Assembly: GCA_938033975.1 (NCBI GenBank)
Contig: CALHKJ010000478.1
Location: 1 to 5,358 of the forward strand
Source: an uncultured Saprospiraceae bacterium
GTDB taxonomy: Bacteria > Bacteroidota > Bacteroidia > Chitinophagales > Saprospiraceae
DNA length: 5,358 nucleotides
Reading direction: 5' to 3'
The notes under the pieces were generated by a model. The model did not search any database. It had not been told where the DNA came from and saw only the letters and a list, made by a program, of their open reading frames with translations. Below are positions 1 through 5,358 of this stretch, piece by piece. A program made the translations under genes and the position numbers. Position 1 is the stretch's first letter; every line of letters starts with the position of its first letter.

Positions 1-521
1 CTGGGAGTTTAGATCATTTATTGATCAGTAATGATAAGCTTAAGGTCGAAGAGATTGAATTTTTTAAGATAAATAGGGGAGGAGATATCACATTTCATGG
101 ACCAGGACAGGTCACCGGATATTTAATTTTGGACTTGGATGATTATTACCATGATGTCCACAAATATGTTAGGGATATAGAGGAAGCAATCATTCTATTT
201 TTAAACGAATATGGGATTGCAGGAAAAAGAATAAAGGATTTTACTGGTGTTTGGTTAGAAGATGAAAAAGGTCAAAGAAAGATTTGTGCAATTGGAGTAC
301 ATATGAGCCGATGGGTAAGTCTGCATGGATTTGCTTTGAATATAAATACAGATCTAAAGTATTTTAAGAATATTGTCCCTTGTGGAATCGATGAAGCTAA
401 TAAAGATGTAACCAATCTTTCGATTGAATTGGGGAAAGAGCTCAGTATAAAAGATATAGCTTCAAATCTCCAAAAGGCTTTCGCAGAGGTTTTTGGTTTT
501 GATTTACTTAAATTAATTTGA
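1..521 (+). CDS. lipB: Lipoate (octanoyl)transferase LipB, 5'-truncated by the window edge
   Basis: LipB moves an octanoyl group from octanoyl-ACP to the lipoyl domains of 2-oxoacid dehydrogenases and the glycine cleavage H protein, the first step of cytoplasmic lipoate synthesis. The reading frame is open from base 3 to the left edge; the TTG at 21 is not the true start, because the residues before it (GSLDHL) still match the LipB N-terminal region. Counting from that TTG, the family motif RGGDITFHGPGQ lies at residues 19-30, the catalytic Lys in RKICAIG at 87 and the acyl-accepting Cys in VPCGI at 121 (bases 381-383). The Lys-Cys spacing of 34 equals that of E. coli LipB (K135/C169, from memory). 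The C-terminus appears complete. The TGA stop (519-521) shares its A with the ATG of the next gene, indicating translational coupling. Identification is firm; only the N-terminal part is missing. Confidence 0.95.
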   Translation, partial: GSLDHLLISNDKLKVEEIEFFKINRGGDITFHGPGQVTGYLILDLDDYYHDVHKYVRDIEEAIILFLNEYGIAGKRIKDFTGVWLEDEKGQRKICAIGVHMSRWVSLHGFALNINTDLKYFKNIVPCGIDEANKDVTNLSIELGKELSIKDIASNLQKAFAEVFGFDLLKLI

Positions 522-1039
522 TGATAAAAGAAAAAAGGATTTCAGAATCCAGAACGGTCATGACTGAGATGATCATGCCAAATGATACCAATCCACTTGG
601 CAATTTGATGGGAGGAAATTTGATGAGATGGATGGATATCGCTGGAGGTGTCTGCGCAGCAAAACATGCAGAAGCCCATGTTGTAACTGCCGCCGTCGAT
701 CATGTTTCTTTTGATCTTCCCATCAAATTAGGAAATGTAATCACGATTACTGCCCAATTAACCAGAGCATTTAATAGCTCAATGGAGGTATATGTTGAAG
801 TCCAAGTTGCAGAAATAACTGGAGCAAATCAACGAAAATCCAATCATGCTTTTTTCTCCTTTGTTGCATTAGATTCAGAAACTCTAAAGCCTATAAAAGT
901 GCACAAGGTCAGTCCTGAATCAAATCAAGAAAAGGAGCGATTCAATGCTGCAACAAGACGCCGAGAATTGAGGCTAGTATTGAGTGGAAGAATGAAACCT
1001 TCAAATGCAACTGAGTTAAAAGATATATTTCTTAGTTAA
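521..1039 (+). CDS. Hotdog-fold acyl-CoA thioesterase (YciA/ACOT type)
   Basis: This is a cytoplasmic acyl-CoA thioesterase that hydrolyses acyl-CoA to free acid and CoA; the chain-length preference cannot be read from sequence. The product is 172 aa, usual for single-hotdog members. I chose the ATG at 521 because it overlaps the lipB stop as TGATG; the alternative TTG at 518 would add one residue and lacks support. There is no Shine-Dalgarno sequence. After an N-terminal SESRTVMTE segment comes the hallmark block PNDTNPLGNLMGG, with Asn24 and Asp39 at positions conserved for the hotdog active site. The strand segment VVTAAVDHVSF and the PIKLGN turn follow. A basic tail (TRRRELRLVLSGRMKP) resembles Bacteroidota homologues. 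It is probably co-transcribed with lipB, and both act on acyl thioesters, though a shared pathway is only inferred. The last 8 bases overlap the 3' end of the opposite-strand ATPase gene. Family assignment is firm, physiological substrate unknown. Confidence 0.92.
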   Translation: MIKEKRISESRTVMTEMIMPNDTNPLGNLMGGNLMRWMDIAGGVCAAKHAEAHVVTAAVDHVSFDLPIKLGNVITITAQLTRAFNSSMEVYVEVQVAEITGANQRKSNHAFFSFVALDSETLKPIKVHKVSPESNQEKERFNAATRRRELRLVLSGRMKPSNATELKDIFLS

Positions 1040-2510
1040 AAATATCACCTGAAAAATCTGTTAGATCATTTAGGTTGTCTGAAAGCATATCTCTAAACTC
1101 TGAAGTTTGATTACTCAATTCGAAATTGATGACTTCTTTGGCAGCCAATCCATTAAGCAAAAGCTCCATCATGAAATATTGATCAACATCCTTGTCACTG
1201 TATTCCTTAGCAAGATTCTTCAAGCCAGGAACGCTTTCTAATTTTTTCTGATACTCTTCATCAGAATCATCAGCACTCAAAGTAATGGCATGATTTGAAC
1301 TAAACCACAAGCGTAAGACTTCGTAAGGGTCAGATTGTTGTTGTTCGGAATCTGGGTTCGGGAAATACAAGTCGAAGGTATCTTCTATTGCATCCTGGAT
1401 AAGGTACATGGCAACTTTGTGAGGGCCTTCTTGTTCACCTTCATATACCAATTCTGCTTTACCTGTTACTGCAGGAATAACTCCCCAGAAATCAGTGATT
1501 CGAATATTAGTTTTTTTATCTCCGTTGATTAAAGCTCTTCTTTCTGCAGCACTAACTAAATTTTCTAAAGCTGAAATACTCATTCTGGCAGAGACTCCAC
1601 TTTTCTCATCAATGTATTCAGATGTTCTCGCATTGAAAACAAGTTTTTCTAAGATGTCTCGATTGATTTCACTGATGCTCACAGTCTCTTTTTGATTGGC
1701 TGACAACTTAGCTTCTTGCCTTGTAATTTCTTTTGCAATATCGGTTGAGACAGGGTAGTGTGTCAATATTTGACTTTCAATCCTATCTTTTAATGGAGTG
1801 ATAATACTTCCTCTGTTTGTATAATCTTCTGGGTTTGCCGTAAAGATAAACACGATATCCAAAGGCATTCTCAATTTGAATCCTCTAATCTGAATGTCAC
1901 CTTCTTGTAAAATATTAAACAAAGAAACCTGTATTCTAGGTTGTAAATCAGGAAGTTCATTGATCACAAAAATTGCTTTATTTGCCCTTGGAACCAATCC
2001 AAAATGAATAACTCTTTCATCGGAATATGGTAACTTCAATGTAGCAGCTTTGATTGGATCAACATCACCAATAAGATCGGCAACACTTACGTCTGGAGTA
2101 GCTAATTTCTCTACATATCTTTCATCGCGATGAATCCATTTTATTGGGGTCTTGTCACCATGTTCCTTGATGATATCTTTTGCATTTCTAGATAGTGGAT
2201 TGAATGGGTCATCGTTCAACTCTGAACCCTCTATAATCGGGATATACTCATCCAAAAGTTGAGTAAGAAGTCTCGCGATTTTAGTTTTTGCCTGACCTCT
2301 CAAACCAAGTAAAAGTATATTGTGGGAAGACAAAATTGCTCTTTGGATATCTGGGATAACTGTGTGGTCAAAACCAATTATTCCTTCAAAAACTTGCTCT
2401 CCTTTTTTAAGCTTTTCAACAAGGTTATCTCTTAATTCTTGTTTGACTGATCGATTGTTGTATTTCGATTTTTTTAGTTCACCTAAGGTGGTTATTTTCT
2501 TGTAATCCAT
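1032..2510 (-). CDS. MoxR/Mg-chelatase-I-like AAA+ ATPase paired with a VWA protein
   Basis: This is a 492-aa AAA+ ATPase, soluble and without signal or membrane segment. A lysine-rich N-terminus leads into the ATPase core. Walker A is GLRGQAKT at 69-76. The Walker B position reads IFVINE at 180-185, with Asn instead of the usual Asp before the catalytic Glu. Sensor 1 Asn226 lies in TANPEDYTNRG, a probable arginine finger is Arg243 in PLKDR, and a sensor-2-like Arg309 lies in GVSARMSIS. The acidic C-terminal region (about 350-492) matches nothing I know and may bind the partner. From memory it resembles proteins annotated as magnesium chelatase, such as mycobacterial Rv0958, but nothing here points to porphyrin metabolism. 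MoxR-type ATPases usually serve as chaperones for assembly or metal insertion, together with a VWA partner, which is encoded 7 bases upstream in the same operon. The gap reads AGAATAG directly before the ATG. Fold confidence is high; the biological substrate is unknown. Confidence 0.9.
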   Translation of the reverse strand: MDYKKITTLGELKKSKYNNRSVKQELRDNLVEKLKKGEQVFEGIIGFDHTVIPDIQRAILSSHNILLLGLRGQAKTKIARLLTQLLDEYIPIIEGSELNDDPFNPLSRNAKDIIKEHGDKTPIKWIHRDERYVEKLATPDVSVADLIGDVDPIKAATLKLPYSDERVIHFGLVPRANKAIFVINELPDLQPRIQVSLFNILQEGDIQIRGFKLRMPLDIVFIFTANPEDYTNRGSIITPLKDRIESQILTHYPVSTDIAKEITRQEAKLSANQKETVSISEINRDILEKLVFNARTSEYIDEKSGVSARMSISALENLVSAAERRALINGDKKTNIRITDFWGVIPAVTGKAELVYEGEQEGPHKVAMYLIQDAIEDTFDLYFPNPDSEQQQSDPYEVLRLWFSSNHAITLSADDSDEEYQKKLESVPGLKNLAKEYSDKDVDQYFMMELLLNGLAAKEVINFELSNQTSEFRDMLSDNLNDLTDFSGDIFN

Positions 2511-2517
2511 CTATTCT

Positions 2518-3609
2518 TTATCTTCTTTTTCTTTTGTTTGCTTTGTAATCCATAAATATAAATTCACCTAAACCTTTCAATGAACTATAAAATGCTTTGC
2601 CGTTATTGGCCTTTGTAAATTGATCAACAAAATTTACCAAATAAGGATCTCTTGCGATCATAAACGTTGTAATAGGTATGTTTAATTTTCTGCATTTGCT
2701 TGCTAACCCTAAGGTTCGTCCTAGAATTTTTTTATCTAGGCCATATGCATTTTTGTAATACTTCTTTCCTTTTTTGATACAGGTAGGTTTTCCATCTGTA
2801 ATCATCATGATTTGTTTGTTGGGATTTTTTCGCTTCCGCAAAAGATCCATTGCTAATTCGAGACCAGCAACGGTGTTGGTATGGTATGGGCCTACTTGCA
2901 AATAAGGCAAATCCTTAATCTGTATTTGCCAAGCATCATTTCCAAAAACAATGATGTCTAATGTGTCTTTCTTATACTGAGTTGTGATCAATTCAGCTAG
3001 AGCCATTGCGACTTTTTTTGCTGGAGTGATCCTATCTTCTCCATAAAGTATCATAGAGTGAGAGATGTCAATCATCAATACAGTGCTAGTCTGCGATTGA
3101 AAAAATGTCTCATGAACTTCTAAGTCCTGTTGGGTCAACTTAAAGTCATCAATTCCGTGATTGATTTGAGCATTACGAAGAGATTCAGTCATGGATAGTT
3201 TGTCCAATCTATCTCCATACTCATAGGCTCGCGATTCTTCAGTGATCTCGTCACCACGGCCTATGATTTTTGTATTGTGTTTTCCCGGTTTTGATTTTTG
3301 AAGATCTTCAAAAATATCTGCAAGAGCGGTTTTTCTTAGACTGATTTCTAATTTGGAGGTTGGAGTCATTGGTGACTCAAGCTTTTTATCAGCTAAATAT
3401 CCTTTATCCTTTAATTCTTGAATAAAGTCAGCTAAACCATAGTTTTCATCTGTGAGGTCATATTGCTTGTCCAGTTGGGTCATCCAACTTAAAGCTTCTT
3501 CAACGTTTCCAGAGGTATGTATAAGCAATTCCTTGAAAAGCTTGAAAAGCCTGTCGAAAGGATTTTCTTCAGGATCGTTGAATTTTTGACTAAAGGTCCA
3601 ATTAAGCAT
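2518..3609 (-). CDS. VWA-domain protein with intact MIDAS, partner of the AAA+ ATPase
   Basis: This is a 363-aa soluble protein. The N-terminal 170 residues are mostly charged and helical (PFDRLFKLFKELLIHTSGNVEEA at the start) with no named domain. A VWA domain follows at about 174-340. Its metal-ion-dependent adhesion site is complete: DISHS at 181-185, a Thr in HTNT around 244-246, and TDG with Asp272. The C-terminus ends in a basic tail, KANKRKRR. By analogy with MoxR-VWA and BchI-BchD pairs it should bind a divalent metal and link the ATPase to its substrate. The start is fixed: an in-frame TGA immediately precedes the ATG, and the next Met is residue 43. That ATG lies inside the 3' arm of a perfect inverted repeat, so translation may depend on upstream ribosomes or on RNA folding. 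The ATPase gene begins 7 bases after the stop. There is no signal peptide, so it is probably cytoplasmic. Confidence 0.9.
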   Translation of the reverse strand: MLNWTFSQKFNDPEENPFDRLFKLFKELLIHTSGNVEEALSWMTQLDKQYDLTDENYGLADFIQELKDKGYLADKKLESPMTPTSKLEISLRKTALADIFEDLQKSKPGKHNTKIIGRGDEITEESRAYEYGDRLDKLSMTESLRNAQINHGIDDFKLTQQDLEVHETFFQSQTSTVLMIDISHSMILYGEDRITPAKKVAMALAELITTQYKKDTLDIIVFGNDAWQIQIKDLPYLQVGPYHTNTVAGLELAMDLLRKRKNPNKQIMMITDGKPTCIKKGKKYYKNAYGLDKKILGRTLGLASKCRKLNIPITTFMIARDPYLVNFVDQFTKANNGKAFYSSLKGLGEFIFMDYKANKRKRR

Positions 3610-3652
3610 TCAGAATAGTTATGACTTAAAAGTAACTAACTATTCTGAATGC
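3606..3652 (-). promoter_or_regulatory. Perfect 16-bp inverted repeat enclosing the VWA start codon
   Basis: The arms at 3606-3621 (GCATTCAGAATAGTTA on the + strand) and 3637-3652 are exact reverse complements, with a 15-base spacer. In minus-strand mRNA the stem starts 12 nt after the stop codon of the coiled-coil gene, and its 3' arm ends in GAATGC, which holds the VWA ATG (3609-3607). It is a poor intrinsic terminator, because only TTAATT follows in the direction of transcription. I infer start-codon sequestration with opening by terminating upstream ribosomes; a protein operator or a dispersed palindrome are alternatives. The repeat is seen directly; its function is inferred. Confidence 0.75.
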
Positions 3653-3664
3653 ATTATTGTTTTA

Positions 3665-4636
3665 TTATTTAAGAATAAATGATCCTTTACCGACCATATA
3701 TTCTTTGTTATAGGCTTCAATTTGGTACAAGCCTGAACTTAAAGCATAGTTTGGTGAAAAGTCAATACAGATTTGAGTATCTTTTTGAGTGTACTCAACT
3801 GTACCGCTTGTTGTATATCTCACATCTTCATTTGTTAGTTTATTTGTAAGAACACCACTTCCGGCATTTTCTATTGCCATTGTTTCTCCTTGAGGATTGA
3901 TGATTCTTACATAGAAAGTTTCATCTCCTGCAGCTGTTACCATGTTTGTTTCAGTAACCAAGCATGATCTCAATACTTGGATATTCTTTGCTCTTCTTGT
4001 TGACTTTAGCTCACCGCTATCTTTTTTCTTGAATCCCTCAACATTCATAGCATTGATTTTGATTGCTTCTGCCATGTCAACTTTATCAGCCAAGACATTG
4101 TTTTCTTCTGAAAGCTCTTCTTTCATAGTTACCAGAACAGTCTGTGTAGAATCTAATCTTTCTATGTCCTTCATTGATTGATTCAAATTGTTGGTAAGAA
4201 GGTCGTTATCATTTATTAATTTCTTGTTGTTTTCAGTAAGGCCTGCATTTGCTTCTTTCAAGCTTCTTATTTCTGCAAGGTAACCAGCAACACTTGAATT
4301 CATTAGATCAATTTCTTCTTTAGCTTTTTTGAGCTCTCTTTGAGTCCAAATAAGACCATTGATCTTTTCTTTTTGCTTGCCTAACTCAGTTTTCTGAGTT
4401 TCAATCAATGCATTCAACTCTTCATTGTCACCTCTCATGTCTTCAAGGTTAGCCATTGCTTCTTCGTAATCATTGTTTAGAGCAGTTTGAACTTTTTCTA
4501 ACTCTGTGAGATCACTTGCCTGCTTGGCATTTGTGGTTGATAATTGATTATTAGAGTACCATTGGAAAATATTAAGTGCAAGTAGTGCGATTGCAAATAA
4601 CCAAGGTATAAGTGAACGATTGCTTTTTGATGTCAT
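3665..4636 (-). CDS. Membrane-anchored coiled-coil protein with beta-rich C-terminal domain, function unknown
   Basis: This is a 323-aa protein that I do not recognise by name. A short basic N-terminus (MTSKSNRS) precedes one hydrophobic segment at about 9-27 that lacks a lipobox or clear cleavage site, so it is likely an uncleaved anchor. Residues about 38-190 form a long coiled coil rich in Glu, Lys, Asn and Leu. About 215-323 is a compact, strand-rich domain with the segment ETFYVRIINPQGE and a Cys at 225 and 290. From memory this arrangement (anchor, coiled coil, domain with YVRI-x-P-x-G) is common in uncharacterised Bacteroidota proteins, sometimes misnamed SMC-like. The N-terminal topology suggests the coiled coil faces the periplasm, but this is not certain. 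It is the first gene of the minus-strand unit; 55 bases separate its stop from the VWA start, filled by the inverted repeat. It ends in a tandem TAATAA. A role as membrane partner of the AAA+/VWA pair is suggested only by position. Confidence 0.85.
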   Translation of the reverse strand: MTSKSNRSLIPWLFAIALLALNIFQWYSNNQLSTTNAKQASDLTELEKVQTALNNDYEEAMANLEDMRGDNEELNALIETQKTELGKQKEKINGLIWTQRELKKAKEEIDLMNSSVAGYLAEIRSLKEANAGLTENNKKLINDNDLLTNNLNQSMKDIERLDSTQTVLVTMKEELSEENNVLADKVDMAEAIKINAMNVEGFKKKDSGELKSTRRAKNIQVLRSCLVTETNMVTAAGDETFYVRIINPQGETMAIENAGSGVLTNKLTNEDVRYTTSGTVEYTQKDTQICIDFSPNYALSSGLYQIEAYNKEYMVGKGSFILK

Positions 4637-4667
4637 AACTATCCAGTTTTATTTATATCTATTACGA

Positions 4668-4695
4668 CAAATATCACATAATAATTATCAACAAA
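4668..4695 (-). promoter_or_regulatory. Candidate Bacteroidota-type promoter of the three-gene minus-strand unit
   Basis: On the minus strand, TTTG (4695-4692) is followed after 16 bases by GATATTTG (4675-4668), which matches the Bacteroidota -7 consensus TAnnTTTG at five of six fixed positions. The spacing is slightly short for the usual -33/-7 arrangement. It would place the transcript start near 4661, about 25 bases before the ATG at 4636. No other promoter is visible ahead of the VWA or ATPase genes. Such matches are frequent in AT-rich DNA, so this is a candidate only. Confidence 0.4.
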
Positions 4696-4723
4696 CCACA
4701 CCAACCCATAAAATTTGTGGTTT
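4693..4723. repeat. 8-bp inverted repeat in the divergent intergenic region
   Basis: AAACCACA (4693-4700) and TGTGGTTT (4716-4723) are exact reverse complements around a 15-base centre. Centre-to-centre spacing of the arms is 23 bases, about two helical turns, which would suit a dimeric DNA-binding protein. The left arm overlaps the -33-like TTTG of the candidate minus-strand promoter, so occupancy could affect transcription. Eight-base arms can arise by chance in AT-rich DNA, so operator function is speculative. Confidence 0.35.
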
Positions 4724-4794
4724 ACACCTACCTATGAAACTTCACTAACTAGGGGAAAACCCTATTATTTTCAAACATTTGAACAATCAACGAC

Positions 4795-5358
4795 ATGTGC
4801 GCAGCTATCAAAAAGAATAAAAAACTCTTTCTAGACATTGAGACAGTAGCTCAATCTCCCGTTTATAGACTGTTGAATTTGGATATTCAAGCATTATGGG
4901 ATAAAAAGGCTCTAGCTATTCGGCAAACTGCGAAAGGAGGTATTTTGGATAATGAATCACTGTATGAACAAAAAGCAGGAATATTTGCTGAATTTGGTAA
5001 GGTCATCGTCATTTCCATAAGGTTTGAATACAGTCTTAATGGCAATTTGATCATTGAAAACAGTTCGTTTGCATCTAAAAACGAATACGATTTACTATTC
5101 AATTTTGCAAACTTCTTAAATAATGAGTTTGATTCTTTATCAAGCGCTAAAATAATTGGCCATAATTTAAGAGAGTTTGACATTCCCTATTTAGCACGAC
5201 GGATGATAATTAATGAAATTAAATTGCCTAAGGTATTAAGGATAGGAGGGAAAAGGCCATGGCAGATAGATTATCTATACGATACCTTATGTTTGTGGAA
5301 ATTCGGTGATTTTAAGAATTATACATCCCTCAATTTGTTAGCAAAAATACTAAACGTA
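4795..5358 (+). CDS. PolB-like 3'-5' exonuclease (DNA_pol_B_exo2 type), 3'-truncated by the window edge
   Basis: This is a predicted DEDD-superfamily 3'-5' exonuclease related to the proofreading domain of family-B DNA polymerases, but free-standing. The 188 visible codons stay open to the right edge. Exo I is FLDIET with Asp14 and Glu16 as metal ligands. Exo II is GHNLREFD, with Asn124 and Asp129. The conserved segments KAGIFAEFGKV (60-70) and LWKFGDFKNYTSL (167-179) fit PF10108-type proteins. The exo III motif, carrying the last acidic residue, must lie beyond the window, so catalytic competence cannot be confirmed. The start is the ATG at 4795: an in-frame TGA at 4780-4782 excludes earlier starts, and the next in-frame Met is residue 137. 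The gene is divergent from the coiled-coil gene across 158 bases. An antisense reading frame at 4887-5183 is only its shadow. A DNA repair role is likely from family knowledge; no partner is visible here. Confidence 0.9.
   Translation, partial: MCAAIKKNKKLFLDIETVAQSPVYRLLNLDIQALWDKKALAIRQTAKGGILDNESLYEQKAGIFAEFGKVIVISIRFEYSLNGNLIIENSSFASKNEYDLLFNFANFLNNEFDSLSSAKIIGHNLREFDIPYLARRMIINEIKLPKVLRIGGKRPWQIDYLYDTLCLWKFGDFKNYTSLNLLAKILNV

Larger units (their letters stand above)
4637..4794. other. Divergent intergenic region with control signals for both flanking genes
   Basis: These 158 bases separate the coiled-coil gene from the exonuclease gene and must hold promoters in both directions. Besides the minus-strand promoter candidate and the 8-bp inverted repeat, a TAGGG/CCCTA stem with a 5-base loop lies at 4750-4764. 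Two TAnnTTTG-like octamers read rightward: AAAATTTG at 4710-4717 and AACATTTG at 4774-4781. Neither has a convincing -33 partner; the second would give an almost leaderless exonuclease transcript. The rightward promoter is therefore unresolved. No small ORF or RNA gene is apparent. Confidence 0.5.

Noticed and set aside
21..23. TTG at 21 as the real lipB start
   Set aside because: The frame stays open upstream to the window edge with LipB-like residues, and a start here would remove the conserved N-terminal part of the family.
9..1072. 12-base direct repeat TTAGATCATTTA at 9-20 and 1061-1072
   Set aside because: Both copies lie inside unrelated coding sequence; a single match of this length in AT-rich DNA of this size is plausible by chance.
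1335..1695. Two overlapping + strand reading frames (1335-1532 and 1495-1695)
   Set aside because: They lie antisense within the ATPase gene, resemble no family and have no start context; they are shadows.
2320..2505. + strand reading frame of 61 codons
   Set aside because: It is antisense to the conserved N-terminal and Walker A coding region of the ATPase; a shadow.
1032..3609. Genuine magnesium chelatase I/D subunits for (bacterio)chlorophyll synthesis
   Set aside because: The fold relationship is real, but no H subunit or pigment gene is visible, the VWA protein lacks the AAA-like half of BchD, and similar pairs occur in non-photosynthetic bacteria.
3606..3652. Rho-independent terminator for the coiled-coil gene
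   Set aside because: The stem is strong, but no T-run follows in the minus direction, and the 3' arm holds the next start codon. The T-rich flank lies on the wrong side, with no + strand gene to end.
3942..4181. + strand reading frame of 79 codons, rich in Phe, Ser and Leu
   Set aside because: It is antisense to the coiled-coil gene; its hydrophobic look is what the complement of Glu/Lys-rich codons produces.
3665..4636. SMC-like or chromosome segregation protein
   Set aside because: The only resemblance is the coiled coil; there is no ATPase head, and the N-terminus is a membrane anchor.
4750..4764. Small hairpin TAGGG/CCCTA followed by TTATTTT as a + strand terminator
   Set aside because: A 5-bp stem is too short and no + strand gene lies directly upstream; it is kept only as a note on the intergenic region.
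4887..5183. Minus-strand reading frame of 98 codons
   Set aside because: It is antisense to the exonuclease gene, whose exo I and exo II motifs prove the + strand frame.

Overview
The window looks like ordinary chromosomal DNA of a low-GC member of the Bacteroidota, most likely Cytophagales or a relative. That placement is inferred from protein style (the LipB, thioesterase and PolB-exonuclease-like sequences resemble those I know from this phylum), from the lack of clear Shine-Dalgarno sequences, and from a -7 element of Bacteroidota type. It was not tested by a search. No tRNA, rRNA, CRISPR array, insertion sequence or prophage gene is visible.

Layout. Positions 1-1039 on the + strand hold the 3' part of lipB (lipoate octanoyltransferase, its 5' end lies outside the window) and a hotdog-fold acyl-CoA thioesterase. 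The two overlap by one base in a TGATG junction. They meet head-on, with an 8-base overlap at 1032-1039, a three-gene minus-strand unit that reads 4636 -> 1032. Its first gene encodes a membrane-anchored coiled-coil protein with a beta-rich C-terminal domain (323 aa). The second encodes a von Willebrand factor A (VWA) protein with an intact MIDAS (363 aa). The third encodes a MoxR/Mg-chelatase-I-like AAA+ ATPase (492 aa). A 158-base intergenic region (4637-4794) separates this unit from a divergent gene, a PolB-type 3'-5' exonuclease of the DNA_pol_B_exo2 kind, which runs off the right edge without a stop.

How the genes may work together. LipB takes octanoyl groups from acyl carrier protein for lipoylation, and the neighbouring thioesterase hydrolyses acyl-CoAs, so both handle acyl thioesters; a direct link is not shown. 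The AAA+ ATPase and the VWA protein form a classical pair: the ATPase is expected to act as a chaperone or remodelling motor and the VWA protein as its metal-dependent adaptor. The coiled-coil protein may be a membrane-side partner, on position alone. The substrate of this module is unknown.

The most striking non-coding signal is a perfect 16-bp inverted repeat at 3606-3652, between the coiled-coil gene and the VWA gene. Its 3' arm, in mRNA sense, contains the only possible VWA start codon, and its base lies just 12 nt after the upstream stop codon. This is a good candidate for translational coupling or start-codon sequestration.
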